A stretch of DNA of 62,000 nucleotides from Phoronis australis (taxonomy: Eukaryota > Phoronida > Phoronidae), in NCBI GenBank assembly GCA_002633005.1, contig NMRA01000248.1, positions 325,846-387,845 on the forward strand, given 5' to 3'. This document shows positions 47,013-59,200 of the stretch, one piece after another; the first letter of the stretch is position 1; each line of letters starts with the position of its first letter. The notes beneath the pieces were generated by a model. It was not told the DNA's origin. It made no database searches and saw only the letters and a program-made list of their open reading frames with translations. Both the position numbers and the translations under genes were made by a program.

Positions 47013-47591
47013 TTTCTTTCTAGATCTCGTTTGTTATTGTTTCGTTCGCAAGCTCGTGTATTTATTTACATCGCTGAGTTCATCCTTACGGACTCACGAT
47101 GTCATTCCCTTCTAATTGGCCAAGCAAGGTGCCCGCTAATATATGTCCGACTGTTTCCGTCAAAAGCCGTGACCCACTTTCAGGCCGCGCTTGGGGGAGA
47201 AGTTTCGAAGTTTCAAACTTCGTGAGAAATCTGACATTTTGTTGTGAATAAGCTCGTTGCCGTTAAATTTAGTTACTAGAGGACGTGTTATTCATATTTA
47301 CAATCTTAGTTTTATGTACGCTTTGATTGAGTTTTTGATAAAAATTTGAGAAAACCAAAGTGTTCTCTAAAACTTGGTACACTGTTTGCATTCAATGAAC
47401 CGTGTTGACGTTGAAGATTAACGAGAAACAGCTGACAAAGGGATACACTACTGCTTTTGTTGAGCGTCTGTTGGTGGCAAGTTGTTGGATCCGGATGCTA
47501 TCGGAATATAGGTGAGCAGTTTGTAAAATATTGACTGGCTTTTTAAAATTAATGTTTACGCTTAGCCTTGGTCGTAGCTTAGCTTCGGTAC

Positions 47592-47662
47592 TAGGCAATG
47601 ACCATCGCCTCTGTTGGCCCGGGCCAACAGAGGCGATGGTCATTGGAATGGGACATTGCCTA
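47592..47662. mobile_element. 71-bp palindromic mini-element with 9-bp target duplication
   Basis: Flanked by identical CTTCGGTAC at 47583-47591 and 47663-47671. Ends are perfect inverted repeats TAGGCAATG / CATTGCCTA. Inside, 47596-47645 is a perfect 50-bp palindrome centred on GGCCCGGGCC. The right arm has 13 bp (containing TCCCATTC) that the left arm lacks, between CAATG repeats, so the original was probably an 84-bp perfect palindrome. Confidence 0.85.
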
Positions 47663-48225
47663 CTTCGGTACATGAGTGTGAGTTCTTCATGCTATTTGTA
47701 AGGTTTAATTAATTTCCTTTTTAGTGAGGTAGGGGGACCAAATCAACACCCCTTCTTGGCCGGACCTGTTTTACCTGGGCCCGGCCCCCACGGGCAGTCA
47801 CCACCCACTTTGACCATGTAGCTGTAACAATTTGGTTGAAAGATTACCCGGTCCTCACCATTCAGCTAAAGACCAGTTGGTTCGTGGTTCCGTTCTTGGA
47901 TTGGTATTCCTGGAGTGGTTTATATGCTACATAGGGGCCCCAAGTTTTACCCCCTCCACTTCAGGTCGACACCGAATGGGCTTGTTTATTATTCCCGAGT
48001 GAATATACTACTTATGTTATTTACCTCCTGCCCTGATGCCCTGACATTGAAAGGCCATGTTACCCACTTGCGAGAACAAAACTAGGGAACTGAGAGAAGA
48101 AAAGATTATAATGCCGCCTCATTATAGCAACCTACCGTATGGGAGTGTCCCCTCGGGTGAATGGGAGTGTCCCCCCCGGGTCACAGTATTAGCAGCATGA
48201 ACTGCAGACCAACTTTTGTTTACAG

Positions 48226-48455
48226 ATCTTCTCATGATGGTTGGCGTCCAGTTGGTGGCCTTTTTGATTTGGTCAGTTGGTCAGTCCACTGGCCAGTTGG
48301 TCAAGAATGCGGAGACCATTAGTGTGGACATTGGCCGTTCTGTCTTCCTCAGTCCCACTGCACTACAATTCAATGTTCCTCGAGGGCGAGATAACTGTCG
48401 TGTGGAGGTGGTCGCTGATCCCGTGACTCAGCGTGTGGGAAGCTTAGAACCTAAG
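48226..48455 (+). CDS. FREM1: FREM1-like exon with start codon
   Basis: Acceptor TTTGTTTACAG at 48215-48225; donor CCTAAG/GTAAGT. ATG 8 nt into the exon, so the coding part is 48234-48455. Confidence 0.85.
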
Positions 48456-51400
48456 GTAAGTTGCATATTGGTACTGTAGATAGCAGACAAAGGGTGATAG
48501 GAGAGCATATGTCCTTTTCCATTCATTTTTATACGCCCTCATATTTATACAATCTTGATGAGATTTGGCAGATGCGTTCCTAGCAAGCTTACGACAGATG
48601 ACAACGAATTTTGGACCTCTTTAGTTACTGGTGTGCCTCCTAGTGGCAATTTTATTTTTTTATGCTTAACTCTGTATCTTCGGATTTTCATAAAATTTAG
48701 TAGTTAGGCATCTATTAGTCAGTGATGCCATCTTCCCGTTTTTCGACAGATTCGAGTACTTTGCGCCACCTAGTGGCCATTTTTACTGTTTTCAAGTCTA
48801 TCAACCAAACTGCTCTAGGGATGATTTTGAAAATTAGCATACATGTTCTTACTGTAAAGAGGACAGCTGACGATGATTTTCCGATGACTTCGACTGCTGT
48901 GGCGCCTCCTAGTGGCAGTTTCGTTTGTTTTTGCGCCCATGGCTCTCATCTCCTAAATGCTCTGCAGTATCTTTATTGAATTGGAAAAAGAATTAAATAC
49001 ACAAAGATAGATGATTGTGCACCATGGCCAACTGCAATCATCAGCTGAGCGCTGTGCTTCCTCAAGATTTCGGCCCATTAAGCTCAGGATTTCTCCACAC
49101 AGTTGGCCCGCAACAGCTAGTCGATTTAGTTGCGTTGCAGTTGGCCAACAAGTCCTGGCTCCATTTTAATAACTATCGGACATGTACGTTCGCATAATCC
49201 ATGTGCTACCCTCCAAAGCCTTCTGTCCACACACCCTGACCACCTTCCTGGAATAGTTCACACCCGTAGGCTTCAGGAACCTCCATAAAGATGAAAACGG
49301 AAAACATCGACATCCCACCTCAAAAGGAATCAGTTCACAGCTATAACCTTTCCACTGGACGTCTGTTGCTTGTTCTGCATACCGTAACAGAAACCCTCTT
49401 TGCATGCTACTGTTAGTTCACCAAGAACAAGATGTTGCCTCACTTCACCAAGCAACTCTACATCGGAACGCAAAACATATTTCCATATTTTTTTTGCATT
49501 TGCAACAGTTTGGTAGAACTAATTTAATTGTAAAGTAGTGATTAGCTCCACAGCAGTGTTCAATTTAAGGACAAGTGCCCCATGGATGTGCAGCATTGTG
49601 GGTAATTATTGCAGAATCAAAGAGGGTGCTGTAGTAATGAAGGACATGGCTACTGAGTTGGAAAAGAATCCTTTTGTATGGAATTTGATTGTGAAAAAGT
49701 CACTCATCTGTACGTGTCACATGTTCTAGAAATTACAGTCAAAACAGACGCAGTAGTACCTTCTATGACTAACTGTTTTTCTGCCAAATAGTCTTAGTCA
49801 GATGTTGTATGCCATTGTTTCAAAACTGGCTGCAGTTGGTCGAAATAAAACATTTACGTACTTGCCAACATAACATTTTTATTTTGGAACAAGAAAGAGG
49901 CTAACTCGACTCTTGCAATGTCACCTATTGAGTAGTGATGAACTAAACATTATTGAAACACCTGTCATCAATTTAAAGCTACTACAAACCCATGAAAACA
50001 GCTTTTGGCTGTGATGACTGTCCAGTTATGAAAATGGTCTTAAAGATACTATGTCTCATTAAAACCGTGAATATTTAAATTTGTAGCAAGCGCCACCTAT
50101 TGTCTTCTTGTAAATTAGAACTTCATTTGCATATTCACTATTTAATGAGACTATGCACCTTTAACTTGTTCTTTATTTAGATTGGAGATGATGTTGAGCA
50201 AACAATGCTTTGTTACTGGTTGAGATCAAGCTCAATAAATTGACAAGATCACTTAAAAACTGAATTTACTCGTATGAGGGTGAGGGTGGTGTGGGCGGGG
50301 GGTGGTCAAACTGTTGGAAATCAATCTTTGCTGGAATATGGAACAAGTTGAGACCAGTTTTATTGAAGCAAATGGTTTGATTCAGTGGATGGCAACTTTT
50401 CTGTCCAATGTTAATGGTGTGCATATAGATGGATTATGTGTCGGCGAATGTATGAACAATTCTAGCTGTGTGCCTGCAGATTTGAGGGCTTGGAACTAAT
50501 CCAGTTAGAATTTAGCATCATCTTCAGCCTTGAGCCAAGATTTTCTTGGTATTCTTACCCAAGTCTCAATCAGATCGTTTCCAGGTGGCGAAGTGTAACC
50601 CCTGTTAGTGATGTCTGATTATCATTCATGGAAGGCAGATGTTACAGTAATTTTTATTTCATACAAAAATAACTATGAATATTATCATTTACTTAACAGG
50701 AAAGACTGGACAATTTACATCATGAAACTGCTTTTGATTAATCCCACTGCAATCATTTCCCTTAATAACTTGGGTTATAACTGGACATAGTAGGGGCGGT
50801 TTGGAGGCACAGGTGAATGGTCAGCATAATTTTTCTAAAACGGTCTTCTTGTCATGATAGTTAGGATCAAGAGCCTGGAATCAACCGTCTTTCTTGGATA
50901 GGTGTGCGTCGCCCGTGTGCCTTTCTTGGACAGGTGTGCCTCACCCCGTGCGCCTTTCCTAGAGGAGATCCTAAATTTGTAGACTTTGACCTGTTTAGAG
51001 AAGTTAAATGAGCATACAATATGTAGTATGTATGGTGGGGCTGTGACTTGTTAAATTATATATACTGTATATATCCTCTGTGTTCTACTTACCACTATGT
51101 CAAGATGGAAAACATCAACAACATATATACAGTAAAGGGTTGTGTTGACAGGTTTATAGAGATATTGTAGTTGACTTCTTGGAATGTACTTTTGGTGGAG
51201 ATTGATGTCTTGTCAAATGTTCTGTTATGTCTTTTTGTCAGCACATTTTGTCAGATTCTTTTATCAGAATGTGGTTGAAATTATGTATATTTCCAACACT
51301 TTAAGGTTAAAAAACTGTGCTTTAATTCTGTCAAAAGAATCAACTTTTGATTTAAGCCACCTTCTGCCCTAAAACTGGTCTCATCTGTTCCTCACTCTGA

Positions 51401-53241
51401 TTTGAAATCATTTCTAGTCTTGAGAAGAACAATTGGATCCTTATTTCTTTAGACCAGGTCAGCGTTAAATTGCTTGTCAGGGTGTGTTAGTTTCAGTCTG
51501 AGTTACTTTCAGTCACCAAGACTTCATAGCCATCGGGAGAATTCCAAGCGATTTACTGTAACACATTCGAATTCCAAGAAGTGATCAGAACGCAAATACC
51601 GGTAGGCAGTGTTAAGAAAATTGGTAATTTTAATAATAAATGGTTTCCAGATAGAAAAGCGAAAATGCAGCAATAACTGGGAATATAACAACAATGTATG
51701 ACTCCATGGGGCTATTTACGTGGGTTATGGGAGAGGATTTGGTTTTTGAGATTCCATGACAATTACCGAGATATTCTATGATCCGGCATGTTGTGGGCTC
51801 CACTGTACCAGTTTTTGTCTGAATTATGTTCAAGAGTGAAGTGTTGTTTTTTTGCTAAAGAGCTGCGTCTCGCTTTCTGTGTTTTTGCCTGAGAACAGTG
51901 TCAATTTCCAAAAGAATACCTTTGAAATTTTGGTTGAAGGTGTTTATTCTGCTTAATAACATTAGCCGTCATTTATCACCCTCAAGTGCCACTTGCTGCA
52001 TTCTCTAAACATTTCATTTACTTTTATAAACAAACTTGAAAGGCTGAAGTGGACACAAGCAACAGAATGTTTCAACAACCTGTTAAGCAGCATTTTGATT
52101 ATGGTACTATGGTATCACAAAACCAGCCCACTACAAGCTTAGGTAATGGTCAGCTATAACGTGCCCGAATTTTGAGAACCAGTTTTCTCTACTGAATAAC
52201 GGGCATCAACTGGTTCTCAAAATACAGCACTATATCTTTATTGCCTCAAGCTTGTCTGTCATAAACTAAGTGAACTGTTAAATCCTTGTGGACAGTTTGG
52301 TTCTGTTTTGTAACCCCAGTTTTAGGCTGTTACCCCATTTTTATAGCCACACGCAGTGATTATTAGGTCAAGCCAAAATTGCAAACCACAAACTAGGATT
52401 CCACAAATGTAGCTGAAGCCAGCTAATCTGGTCTTGTGAGGGACAACCCAACTCCACTCAAGGTTCTGACAACTCGCCATATTCAAAAATATTTTACTAC
52501 TATACATATTCCAGACAAAGGAGTAAGTTTTTTAATGATGGAGCTGTGTACCACTGTCCCCAATTATTAAGAAAACCTGGAGATGACATAAATGTTTTCG
52601 TTTGTTGAAAATGAATAAAAGGTGACTGACTAAACTTGGGGAAAACTCCTGGAAGTTTTGTAAGATAAACGGAACTAAATTTATGAGTGGTATCATGAGT
52701 TCAAAAATAACTTTTAGTCCACTTTTTGGACAACAACCCTAAAAACTTGTGTTTAAGACTCAATGTGGAATTTTATATTGTCAAATTTCTCGACCAAAAA
52801 CAATTTCTAAGAAAGTTTTTTGTACTTTGTTAGGGTGGTTTGTGCATTGCAGTTGTTACATGTGACAAAATTGTTAACATATTTACAGCAATTTTGTAAA
52901 CCTCTGAAAAATGACGATTTTGGCTAAGAATTTTCACTGTAGCTCGCAGAAAAATAAAATTATATGCCAGAAACACATGTGACGTACTACTAACTCACAG
53001 AAAGTATAATCACAGTATGAGTTGGAAACCTGTAAGAAATGTTCTTGGTGACCTCCAAGAAGGTGCCTATGTTACCACAGACTCCAGCCCGGTGAGTCAA
53101 CACATGGCCAGAAACACTGTTGGCTGTGTACACAGTGTGGTTGGGATTAACTGTTACTTCTTGGAGTGATTATGCACTCCCCTCTGCCTTAGGGCCCTCC
53201 GTGTTGCCAGTGTGACATAATAACACACTAGGATATATGTG

Positions 53242-53274
<33 letters not shown>

Positions 53275-56200
53275 TGGGTTGCCCCTGTTTTCAGATTTGT
53301 CATTGTGTCACGTTTTTCCCCGTGTGTGGGTGGGCGCAGGTTGTTACAGACCGGTGCTAATAGCTTTCGGTGCGAAGATTGACTGAAGACTGGTTCGAGT
53401 TTATTAATCCTGACCGTACGTTCACAAGCCTACTCAAACAAAACGTCCGACGTAATGTCTGTTTATGCTCCAGCCAGTGCTGCGAAGCCTTGACTTGTAT
53501 TGAACTTCTGAGATATTTCCAGCAACTGTTACACTCGTTGATTCAATAACCTGCTGTCTCTATAGCTGGCTCTCTATTGACTATCGCTGTAACTGCTGAT
53601 TCTCTTTACTGCAACTCAACTGTAGTTCTCCTGATTAACTTACTTGAACTGACTTGATCTTCTCTTGAACTCACGTGATCGTTTCGTACTCAACTAACTA
53701 ATCTTCTTGGACTCAAGTGACTTAATCTCCTTGGACTCGAGTGACGTGATCTTCTTGGACTCAAGTGACTTAATCTGACTAACACAAACCCATGCTTGTG
53801 TATTTATAGCCTAATGCATTGTTCTGGAACTTTTCATCAATTCAAGCACATACCAGAACTTTCTGGAACCTACCCAATCATTCTACAAACATGTACTAGT
53901 CTCTAGAATATTCCAGACTGCATTAATCACTGTCATGCTAGAGTCTTCTAGAAAGTTCCACACTATTTTGTATTAAACAAATTACATCATCACTGTACTT
54001 AATGCAGGGGTCATGCCAATCAGACAGAATAACAAAACAAAACAATACAACTAAAAATACTGTCAGACTATATTCTGACAACACACCCCTGCCAAAGAGA
54101 AAATTACTATAATTTTCTAACACAAAATCATCTAGCATACTTATATAACCTACTATGTCCGCCGCTAGAGTGCTCCCTGACTTGCAGTCTCTGCTTGAGC
54201 CCTGGTAGTCACTACTACCGTTTCCCTGCTGGATTCATCAGGATCTGTTCCTACCGATATGTGGGCCACCTCTTCTCCCTCTAGAGTTGAGGTCACTGGG
54301 TTCTTCTCTTGGGAAGTCGTACCCTTTTGAGAGTCATCTTTCGGACCCTCCACAAGGCTATTGCCTGTATTGTCCTCGTTGGCAGTTGTTGCTCTCTGCT
54401 GTCGCTCAACATTGCCTGGGTCCAAGGCGCCAGGCACGTCCCAGATTATCAAATCGACCACTGGACGCTCCATACACATCGCAAACACTTCTCCTGTGCA
54501 GTACGGTGTCTTGATGTTGACCTTTGTGACAGATAGATATCTCTTGGTAGAGTCCGCCAACTTGCATGACCACTTCCGGCAGGTCATATCTCCTGGTTCG
54601 ACTAGACTGGATCGAACCATAATTGTCGTGCAGCCTGTGTGTCTCAACACTGAGACCTTCTTCATGCCAATATACCCCTCCTTCAGACGCAGCTTTCCTT
54701 TGAAGGCGCGTTCAGGGTTAGCATGCTTCACCGAATCCTTACTCTGAGAACCTCGGTGGCTGACCGCTGCTGACTTTTGGAGTTGCTCTCCCTGCAGACC
54801 CATTTCTTGTCTGAGGGCCATTAACTCCCTTATTTGAGATCTTGTCTCCATAGTGAGTTGCTAATTCCAACAGTCCACTTTATCACACCTTGTTACCGTC
54901 AGTAAGCTCCTGGCGTGCTCGCCAATTGTCACGTTTTTCCCCGTGTGTGAGTGGGCGCAGGTTGTTACAGACCGGTGTTAATAGCTTTCGGTGCAAAGAT
55001 TGACTGAAGACTGGTTCGAGTTAATCCTTTATTAATACCGACCGTACGTTCACAAGCCTACTCAAACAAAACGTCCCACGTAATGTCTGTTTATGCTCCA
55101 GCCAGTGCTGCGAAGCCTTGACTTGTGTTGAACTTCTGAGATATTTCCAGCAACTGTTACACTCGTTGATTCAATAACCTGCTGTCTCTATAGCTGGCTC
55201 TCTATTGACTATCGCTGTAACTGCTGATTCTCTTTACTGCAACTCAACCGTAGTTCTCCTGATTAACTTACTTGAACTGACTTGATCTTCTCTTGAACTC
55301 ACATGATTGTTTCGTACTCAACTAACTAATCTTCTTGGACTCAAGTGACTTAATCTCCTTGGACTCGAGTGACGTGATCTTCTTGGACTCAAGTGACTTG
55401 ATCTGACTAACACAAACCAGTGCTTGTGTATTTATAGCCTAATGCATTGTTCTGGAACTTTTCATCAATTCAAGCACATACCAGAACTTTCTGGAACCTA
55501 CCCAATCCTTCTACAAACATGTACTAGTCTCTAGAATATTCCAGACTGCATTAATCACTGTCATGCTAGAGTCTTCTAGAAAGTTCCACACTATTTTGTA
55601 TTAAACAAATTACATCATCACTGTACTTAATTCAGGGGTCATGCCAATCAGACAGAATAACAAAACAAAACAATACAACTAAAAATACTGTCAGACTATA
55701 TCCTGACATATTGATTATGTTACATGTCAATTTAAGATACAAGAGATTTCATTTTTTCATATAAAATATGTAGCGCCAAATAAATGCTGTATCGCCTAGT
55801 TCTATATCGTATCTTCCATTAGACAATGTGGGGATTCACACGTTGGATGCCTATGAAAAAAGTAAAAGATCAATATTGAAAATTATTTTTAAAGTGAAGT
55901 TTGTGAGATTGCGCCATACTTGTATTCTATATAACCCTGAGTCACCTTCCCTATTGATATCAAAGATGGAAGGGAGATAAGCTTGTTAAGCACCATTATT
56001 TAACTTTATTAATTATTGTTCATGTAATAATGAAAGTCATTTGTTCTGTTCTTTTTTAAAGAAAATCTTGTTATTTTCTGATGTTTTGCAAAATACACTT
56101 TTGTTTTAGCACCATTCATCTTGTCTCTTACCTCAAGGACTCCATCAGGTTTAGGTAGCTGCGAACCTTGTTTACCAGATTGTACTTATGTGCAAATATT

Positions 56201-59200
56201 TTAAATTCTGTTAGCTCTAACCCATACAAAGTATATATTTTCTGAAAGGTGAATAAAATTCCTAACACTATTATTCCTTTTCGCTTGACTTTGATATTTT
56301 ACAAGATATGCATTTTTCAGTTAAAAAAATTTGACTTGGAACACAGATTTTAAAAACATTGTTCTTCCAATCATGTTGGTTTTGCCAACATGTTGATACT
56401 GGCATTTTCAAGATCTCATATTTTTGAAGTAGGTCTTAGTTTTTTAATTATCAACTTTTTAGAGCATTTTGAAGGGTTTGTTCCAAAAAACTAGGACCTA
56501 TTTCATAAATCTGTGACTTGGTTCCCTCGAAAATACCATTATCAAAATGTTGACAAAAGAGCAACATGATCGGAAGAAAAATGTTTTTATAATTTTTGTT
56601 CAAAGTCAAAACTTTTTTACTTGAAATGCATATCTCGTTAAAAAATAGGACAGGTAAATAAAAATACTAAATTTTGTTATGAAAATTTTTCACCTTTCAG
56701 AAAATATATACTTTGTAGAGGTTAGAGCTAAGAGAATTTAAGGTATTTGCACATAAGTACAACCTGGTAAATAAGGTTTATAGTTACCTTAACCCCTAAT
56801 AAACATGCAGCAAAAACATGGATCATTCCCCTTGCTGGCCATTGGTCTTCTAATTGATGAGATGAGAGAAATGACAAAACCTTATTGTATTGTTAAAGAA
56901 AATAGCAACATTCATTGTCTAGACCTTAAACAGACTCGGGATTTCACTTGCAGGTGCTGTAGTTTCGGTGAAGATTTTGTCAATCTCCTTCAACACCTAA
57001 CCCATTTGATTTACATAGAAAATGTTTGGAATGAACTTATTGTGTTCCAAATGTGGTTATGTTAATTAATTTACTTTCTTTGCAGGTTTTTAGCTGTTTC
57101 TTTCCACCAAACTCTGTGAAATATGTTCATAGTGGTAACCCTCTGCTGAAGAAAGACAGGGTCAAAGTTCAAGTTCACTATCTTACTGACAATGACACTA
57201 TTACAGAAACTGTGTATCTTGGTGTTCAAGTCATAGACACGCCCTACGTTTTAATCTTGACCAATCACGACCAACTTGAGCCAGTTTCTGTGAATAAATT
57301 ATCAGGTCGATCCAATCCAATCGACCACTCTGTGTTAAGGTTCCGTTATCATCAAGGAACTGCCAACTGCTCCGTGGGATATTCGAGATACCGAAACGTT
57401 TGGCCGCTGATTGGACGTGTTATGCACAACTATAGAGGCCAATGGCGTGAGGTGAACACCTTCAAATGGGACTGTCATGATTTCATGGTAAAATCATTAC
57501 GCTATGAACACTTTGGACAGCCTACTCCTGATGTAGATTATCTCCCCTTGACAGTAGAGGTCAGTGACCCAGAAATGAGTCGGGATCTTCTGGTGGAGAG
57601 AATCTATTTACCCGTTCACATTAAGGGCAGCTTTCCCAACATGCCACCTAAAGGGAACTTTATGAGTTCATATATGATGGAGGTTGATGAGTTTGTGTTG
57701 GCAACAATCCAGCCAGGAATACTGTCGGCGACTGACAGTGAGACTCCTGCACAGAGTCTAGTGTTCAATGTAAGCAAACCTCTTGACATTGACCAGGGTT
57801 ACTTGGTGAATCTTGAGGACCACGCTCGTCCCATCTCGTCGTTCACCCAAGAGGAAATGAACAACAACTTAATCGCGTACCGACCATCGAACATAAGCCA
57901 TCCTCAGCGAATGATCTACAGCCTGGAATTTACTGTCTTCGACAGCCATTTTGTGTCCAGTAACCCCATAATGCTAGATATCGCTGTTCGGCCTTCAGAA
58001 ACTAATGCTCCACGGGTTGCGGTGAATAAGGGCCTAACGCTACTCGAGGGTCAGAGCCGACCAATAAGATTAAAGAATTTTCAACTGGTTGATAACGACA
58101 ATCTCGATGAAGTCCGTGTGCTGATCAAAGGCGGGGTCCATCATGGCCGACTGACTGTGCATAAAAAACCTGCCATGATGTTCACAGTTGGTGATTTGCG
58201 AGCTGGTGCCCTTGTCTATCATCATGATGATTCCAACAGTGTTCAAGATTTCATCAACTTCCATGTAATGGATGGCCACCATGTTGTTCGCACCAAGTTC
58301 CCCATTTACATCCTTCCCAAAGATGACTCCGCTCCTTTTTTAATCACCAACATCGGTCTTAACCTAAAAGAAGGGGAGACAACTCCTATTTCAGACTTTG
58401 ACCTTCATGCCCATGATGATGATTCCGAGGATGATTACATAATTTATGATGTCATCACTCCACCTAAGCACGGAGAAATAATAAAAATGTACCGTCGCTC
58501 CATGGGAGGGAAGGACGTGCGTACCTTTTACCAGGCTGAGGTTTCACGAGGATTTATTTACTATCGCCATTTTGGTGGAGAGCATTTTTCTGATTCGTTT
58601 GAGATCATTTTACAAGACAGACAAGTTCCGCCCAATGTTTCTCCTAAACAAACTGTGACGGTTACTATAAGTCCCGTCAGTGACATTTCTCCTCAGCTCG
58701 TATCTGGCGTCACAAGATCATTAGACGTGCTTGAGACAGAACTTGCTTTGATATCTGAAAATCAGCTGCTATATACTGATGCAGAGTCTGTGGATGATGA
58801 CTTGGTGTATACAATCACAAGTTTCCCATACTTTGTGAATTCTCGTTCTACGTCAGATGCTGGTCGTATCGTATCTGTAGACAAAGCCCCCATGCTGATG
58901 AAGGACCCCTCTCTGCCTATTATTACGCAGTTCAGACAGAGCCATATCAGACATCACAAGATCGCCTATATTCCCCCGCTCGCCGAGATTGGCACTAAGC
59001 CTAGAACAGTCAACTTTGTGTACATGGTGGAAGATTCCGGTGGGAATCAAGTACGCGATCAAAAATTTCAAATTCATGTACTGCCTGTAAATAACCAACC
59101 TCCTGAGCTCCAAGTCAGAAAGTTGATTCTGAAAGAAGGGACGTTTGCTACGTTGACCTTGAATGAGGTCAATGCCATTGACCCCGATACCGTTGCAGCT

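Larger units (their letters stand above)
53306..55708 (-). mobile_element. Small Ty3/Gypsy-type LTR retrotransposon, internally deleted
   Basis: Two long direct repeats (53306-54080, 775 bp; 54927-55708, 782 bp) start TGTCACG and end CTGACA and differ at few positions. The internal region is only 846 bp. Flanks CATTG and TATTG resemble a 5-bp target duplication with one mismatch. Orientation is minus: next to the right LTR the minus strand reads TTGGCGAGCACGCCAGG (primer-binding-site position) and next to the left LTR GGCAGGGGTGTGT (polypurine tract). A minus-strand TATAAATA lies in each LTR (53811-53818; 55429-55436). The only ORF is protease-like. It sits antisense in FREM intron 1. Confidence 0.9.

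Noticed and set aside
54287-54747. Plus-strand open frames of 75-128 aa within the LTR element
   Set aside because: Antisense shadows of the protease-like ORF; element orientation (PBS, PPT, TATA) is minus.
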